A DNA stretch of 64,000 nt from an uncultured Pseudomonadales bacterium. GTDB taxonomy: Bacteria > Pseudomonadota > Gammaproteobacteria > Pseudomonadales > Azotimanducaceae. Shown here piece after piece: positions 62,264-64,000 of this stretch (position 1 is the stretch's first letter; every line of letters begins with the position of its first letter). Position numbers and translations under genes: made by a program. A model generated the notes under the pieces. That model saw nothing but the letters and a program-made list of their open reading frames with translations, was not told the DNA's origin and did no database searches. The DNA is taken from assembly GCA_951813295.1 (NCBI GenBank), contig CATOTI010000001.1, positions 992,001 through 1,056,000 on the forward strand, given 5' to 3'.

Positions 62264-62631
62264 TGGTCCGTGTCGATCTCTCGGAAGCGATGCGGCGCGT
62301 TTTGGGTGCCGAAACGCTTCGATCCGACTTTATCTCGTACAAAAGAGACGGCACGGTCCCTGATCGGTTTGGCCGCGACGCGCCGCTCAACGATCCCCCG
62401 AGCGCGAAGCTCTCTGAAATCCAGCACATTCATTTGCGCCGGCGCTTCTCTAAATGGGAAGGAAAACGTCGGTACAATCGTACGAGTGATACTTGGCTGG
62501 TCTACACGCAGGGGTTCACCGACCCGGAGTGCTACTACCTCATTGCCATCTTGAAGAACGACGCGCACGGGCGTGCGCGTAGAACACAACTGATGATGTC
62601 ACTCATGCGTACCGCAACGATCACTAGTTGA
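62263..62631 (+). CDS. yafO: YafO-family toxin (ribosome-dependent mRNA interferase)
   Basis: This 122-residue protein matches YafO of E. coli in its core: DFISYKRDGTVPDRFGRDA, IQHIHL, YNRTSDTWLVYTQG and LIAILKNDAHGRAR. YafO cleaves mRNA at the ribosome and is controlled by an upstream antitoxin, which fits the GTG start overlapping the preceding gene. The N-terminus is shorter than E. coli YafO. It could act as a maintenance module for the island. Confidence 0.85.
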   Translation: MVRVDLSEAMRRVLGAETLRSDFISYKRDGTVPDRFGRDAPLNDPPSAKLSEIQHIHLRRRFSKWEGKRRYNRTSDTWLVYTQGFTDPECYYLIAILKNDAHGRARRTQLMMSLMRTATITS

Positions 62632-62766
62632 TACTGTAAGTACATCCAGAACGATCGTTAGAGTTATAACCGAATCTGGTGTCTGAAAGAATTTGAAGTA
62701 TGCGGCGTGCCTTGCTGAAATCGGTTTTGTCTAGAAATCGAAAGTAGCAAGAGGAGCACGCCACAC

Positions 62767-63789
62767 ATGGCAAAAGATACTGTGATTGATCTGGGTGTAC
62801 CAGAGGGAATTGATCCACTGACAGAACTACTCAGATCGGGTGCGAAGCAGTTAATCGCCGAAGCGATCCAGGCAGAGCTGGATGAGTTGATGACAAAGTA
62901 TGATGGTCAAAAAACAACTGACGGACGACGGCGCGTTGTCCGCAGTGGCCATCATCCCGAACGAGAGGTGATTACAGGGGTTGGCAAGGTCAGCGTCGAG
63001 GTGCCAAAGATCCGCAGCCGTGAAGGTACGCCAGAAAGCTTTCAATCTCTGGTTGTACCGCCCTACATCCGGCGGACGGCGACGCTGGACGCGGCGATCC
63101 CCTGGCTTTATTTGAAGGGTGTTTCGAGTGGCCAGATGCAGAGCGCACTGGAAGCTATTGTCGGACCCGAGGCTAAAGGGCTGTCGGCCAATGTCGTGGG
63201 GCGTTTGAAACGGCAATGGGAAGCTGAATACAAGCAATGGTGTACTCGAGCGGTGTCTGATGAATGGGTCTATATCTGGGCTGATGGCATCTACAGTGGT
63301 CTCAGAGGCGACGATGGCCGATTGTGCTGCCTGGTTATCATCGGCGTGAACAGCCGAGGCCAGAAGCACTTCCTGGCAATCGAAGATGGTGTCAGGGAGT
63401 CAAAACAGAGCTGGCGTGAGGTGTTGTTGTCTCTGAAACAACGGGGTCTGGACCAGCCCCCGAAGTTGGCAATTGGAGACGGTGCTCTGGGCTTCTGGGC
63501 CGCAGTGGAGGAAGTGTATCCAGAGACGGATGTTCAACGTTGCTGGATGCACAAGACCGGCAATGTGTTGAACTATCTGCCGAAGTCTGTCCAGGAGAAA
63601 GCGAAGCAGGGTCTGCATGATATCTGGATGGCAGAAGATCGAGCTGATGCAGAGAAGCAATGGAAGCGCTCATTCCTGCAAGATACCCGACCAATCCCGA
63701 GCAGATTCGGCAGACGCACCAGGGCCGAATGCGAAAAAGATAGGGCCACGACTGGCGAGAGGGTACCAATGAGAAATCCGGCTGGATGA
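62767..63789 (+). pseudogene. IS256-family transposase, C-terminally truncated
   Basis: The first approximately 305 residues match IS256-family transposases: TELLRSGAKQLIAEAIQAELDEL, RSREGTPESFQSLVVPPY, WADGIYSGLR (first catalytic Asp) and AIGDGALGFWAAVEEVYP (second Asp), DVQRCWMHKTGNVL. After about 63683 the sequence changes to an unrelated tail, so the C-terminal block with the catalytic Glu (NPIEST) is missing. The frame happens to stay open to 63789. It was disrupted by recombination, and base composition differs from the neighbours. Confidence 0.85.
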
Positions 63790-63907
63790 TCGAGGATGAC
63801 AAGCTGAAGTGCAGCCGGGGCCGCGCGGTCCGTACAACAACGGATTTCAAACCGAGACACTTACGGGTGCTGCTGCGTCTACAGCGCGATTGTGGCACGC
63901 TCATCTG
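63684..63907 (+). other. Junction segment between IS256 remnant and Cas3-like gene
   Basis: About 220 bp hold no gene that I can name. One frame (KSGWMIEDDKLKCSRGRAV) looks protein-like but matches no family I know. It may be the remnant of a gene cut by the same event that removed the transposase end. Confidence 0.35.
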
Positions 63908-64000
63908 ATGCACGGGTATATGCATACGATTCCGCACTTCGAGGCAATCACGGGCTTCGAACCGTATCCGTGGCAGGTTCGCCTCTATCAGAAACTGCTA
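63908..64000 (+). CDS. Partial helicase, Cas3-like (type I-G CRISPR), N-terminal 31 codons
   Basis: The last 31 codons of the window contain HFEAITGFEPYPWQVRLYQKLL, a pattern that resembles the start of Cas3 helicases of the type I-G (formerly I-U) CRISPR systems (ALTG..PFPWQ). ATG at 63908 or 63920 could be the start. The helicase motifs, and any cas genes or array, would lie beyond the window, so this is tentative. Confidence 0.4.
   Translation, partial: MHGYMHTIPHFEAITGFEPYPWQVRLYQKLL

Noticed and set aside
1..64000. CRISPR array
   Set aside because: No set of regularly spaced direct repeats of 24-40 bp was seen; the only tandem repeat is the 30-bp pair upstream of xdhA, which lacks spacers.

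Overview
The window is GC-rich, densely coded bacterial chromosome. It has no rRNA, tRNA or ribosomal-protein gene, so taxonomy rests on gene content only. The mix of several phytanoyl-CoA-type dioxygenases, two cytochromes P450, molybdenum hydroxylases, a CaiB/BaiF CoA-transferase, a TonB receptor and a DUF1501/DUF1592-type pair suggests a Gram-negative proteobacterium, possibly a marine or host-associated gammaproteobacterium. This is an inference of low to moderate certainty.

Region 1 (1-18.6 kb) is rich in oxidative metabolism. A partial gamma-glutamyltransferase is followed by an IorAB-like molybdenum hydroxylase pair, a P450, a flavin monooxygenase of acyl-CoA dehydrogenase fold, an LLM flavin oxidoreductase, a methyltransferase, a TPR-2OG oxygenase fusion, three PhyH dioxygenases, an MFS carrier (frameshifted), a PhnD-like binding protein and a sterol-desaturase-type hydroxylase. 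An ArsC-family gene has an in-frame UGA exactly at the catalytic cysteine, with a SECIS-like hairpin beginning 14 nt downstream; it is probably a selenoprotein. An alpha/beta hydrolase, a frameshifted metallo-beta-lactamase-fold gene and a truncated SpoU-type methylase follow.

Region 2 (18.6-38 kb) is dominated by a complete purine and ureide degradation locus. On the minus strand, xdhA-xdhB-xdhC-uraD-uraH-guaD-puuD are tightly overlapped; on the plus strand puuE meets puuD tail to tail. Divergent from xdhA, the plus-strand run is allC, (S)-ureidoglycine aminohydrolase, ureidoglycolate amidohydrolase and a TonB-dependent receptor. Together they predict guanine to xanthine to urate to allantoin to allantoate to ureidoglycine to ureidoglycolate to glyoxylate, releasing ammonia and CO2 without urease. 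A large zinc metalloprotease and an ATC-hydrolase-like gene lie upstream; a degenerate tehB and a radical SAM gene lie downstream.

Region 3 (38-43.4 kb) carries a small monooxygenase-like secreted protein, a CoA-transferase, a second P450, and a chimera in which a CocE-type hydrolase is fused in frame to the catalytic half of a P4-type integrase. That fusion marks the left edge of a mosaic accessory region.

Region 4 (43.4-64 kb) is mobile and accessory. It holds a frameshifted secreted protein, a large AT-richer SIR2-domain protein (candidate anti-phage defence) whose stop codon lies inside the terminal repeat of an intact IS3-family element, IS remnants, a DUF1501 gene with a 1715-residue cytochrome-type partner, and a satellite-like replication module (AlpA, prim-pol/helicase, small accessory genes, an iteron-like inverted repeat). 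It ends with a YafO-type toxin-antitoxin pair, a truncated IS256-family transposase and the first 31 codons of a helicase that resembles Cas3 of type I-G CRISPR systems.

At least four genes are broken by single-base indels, two of them in homopolymers of five identical bases. Sequencing error is therefore a live alternative to true gene decay.
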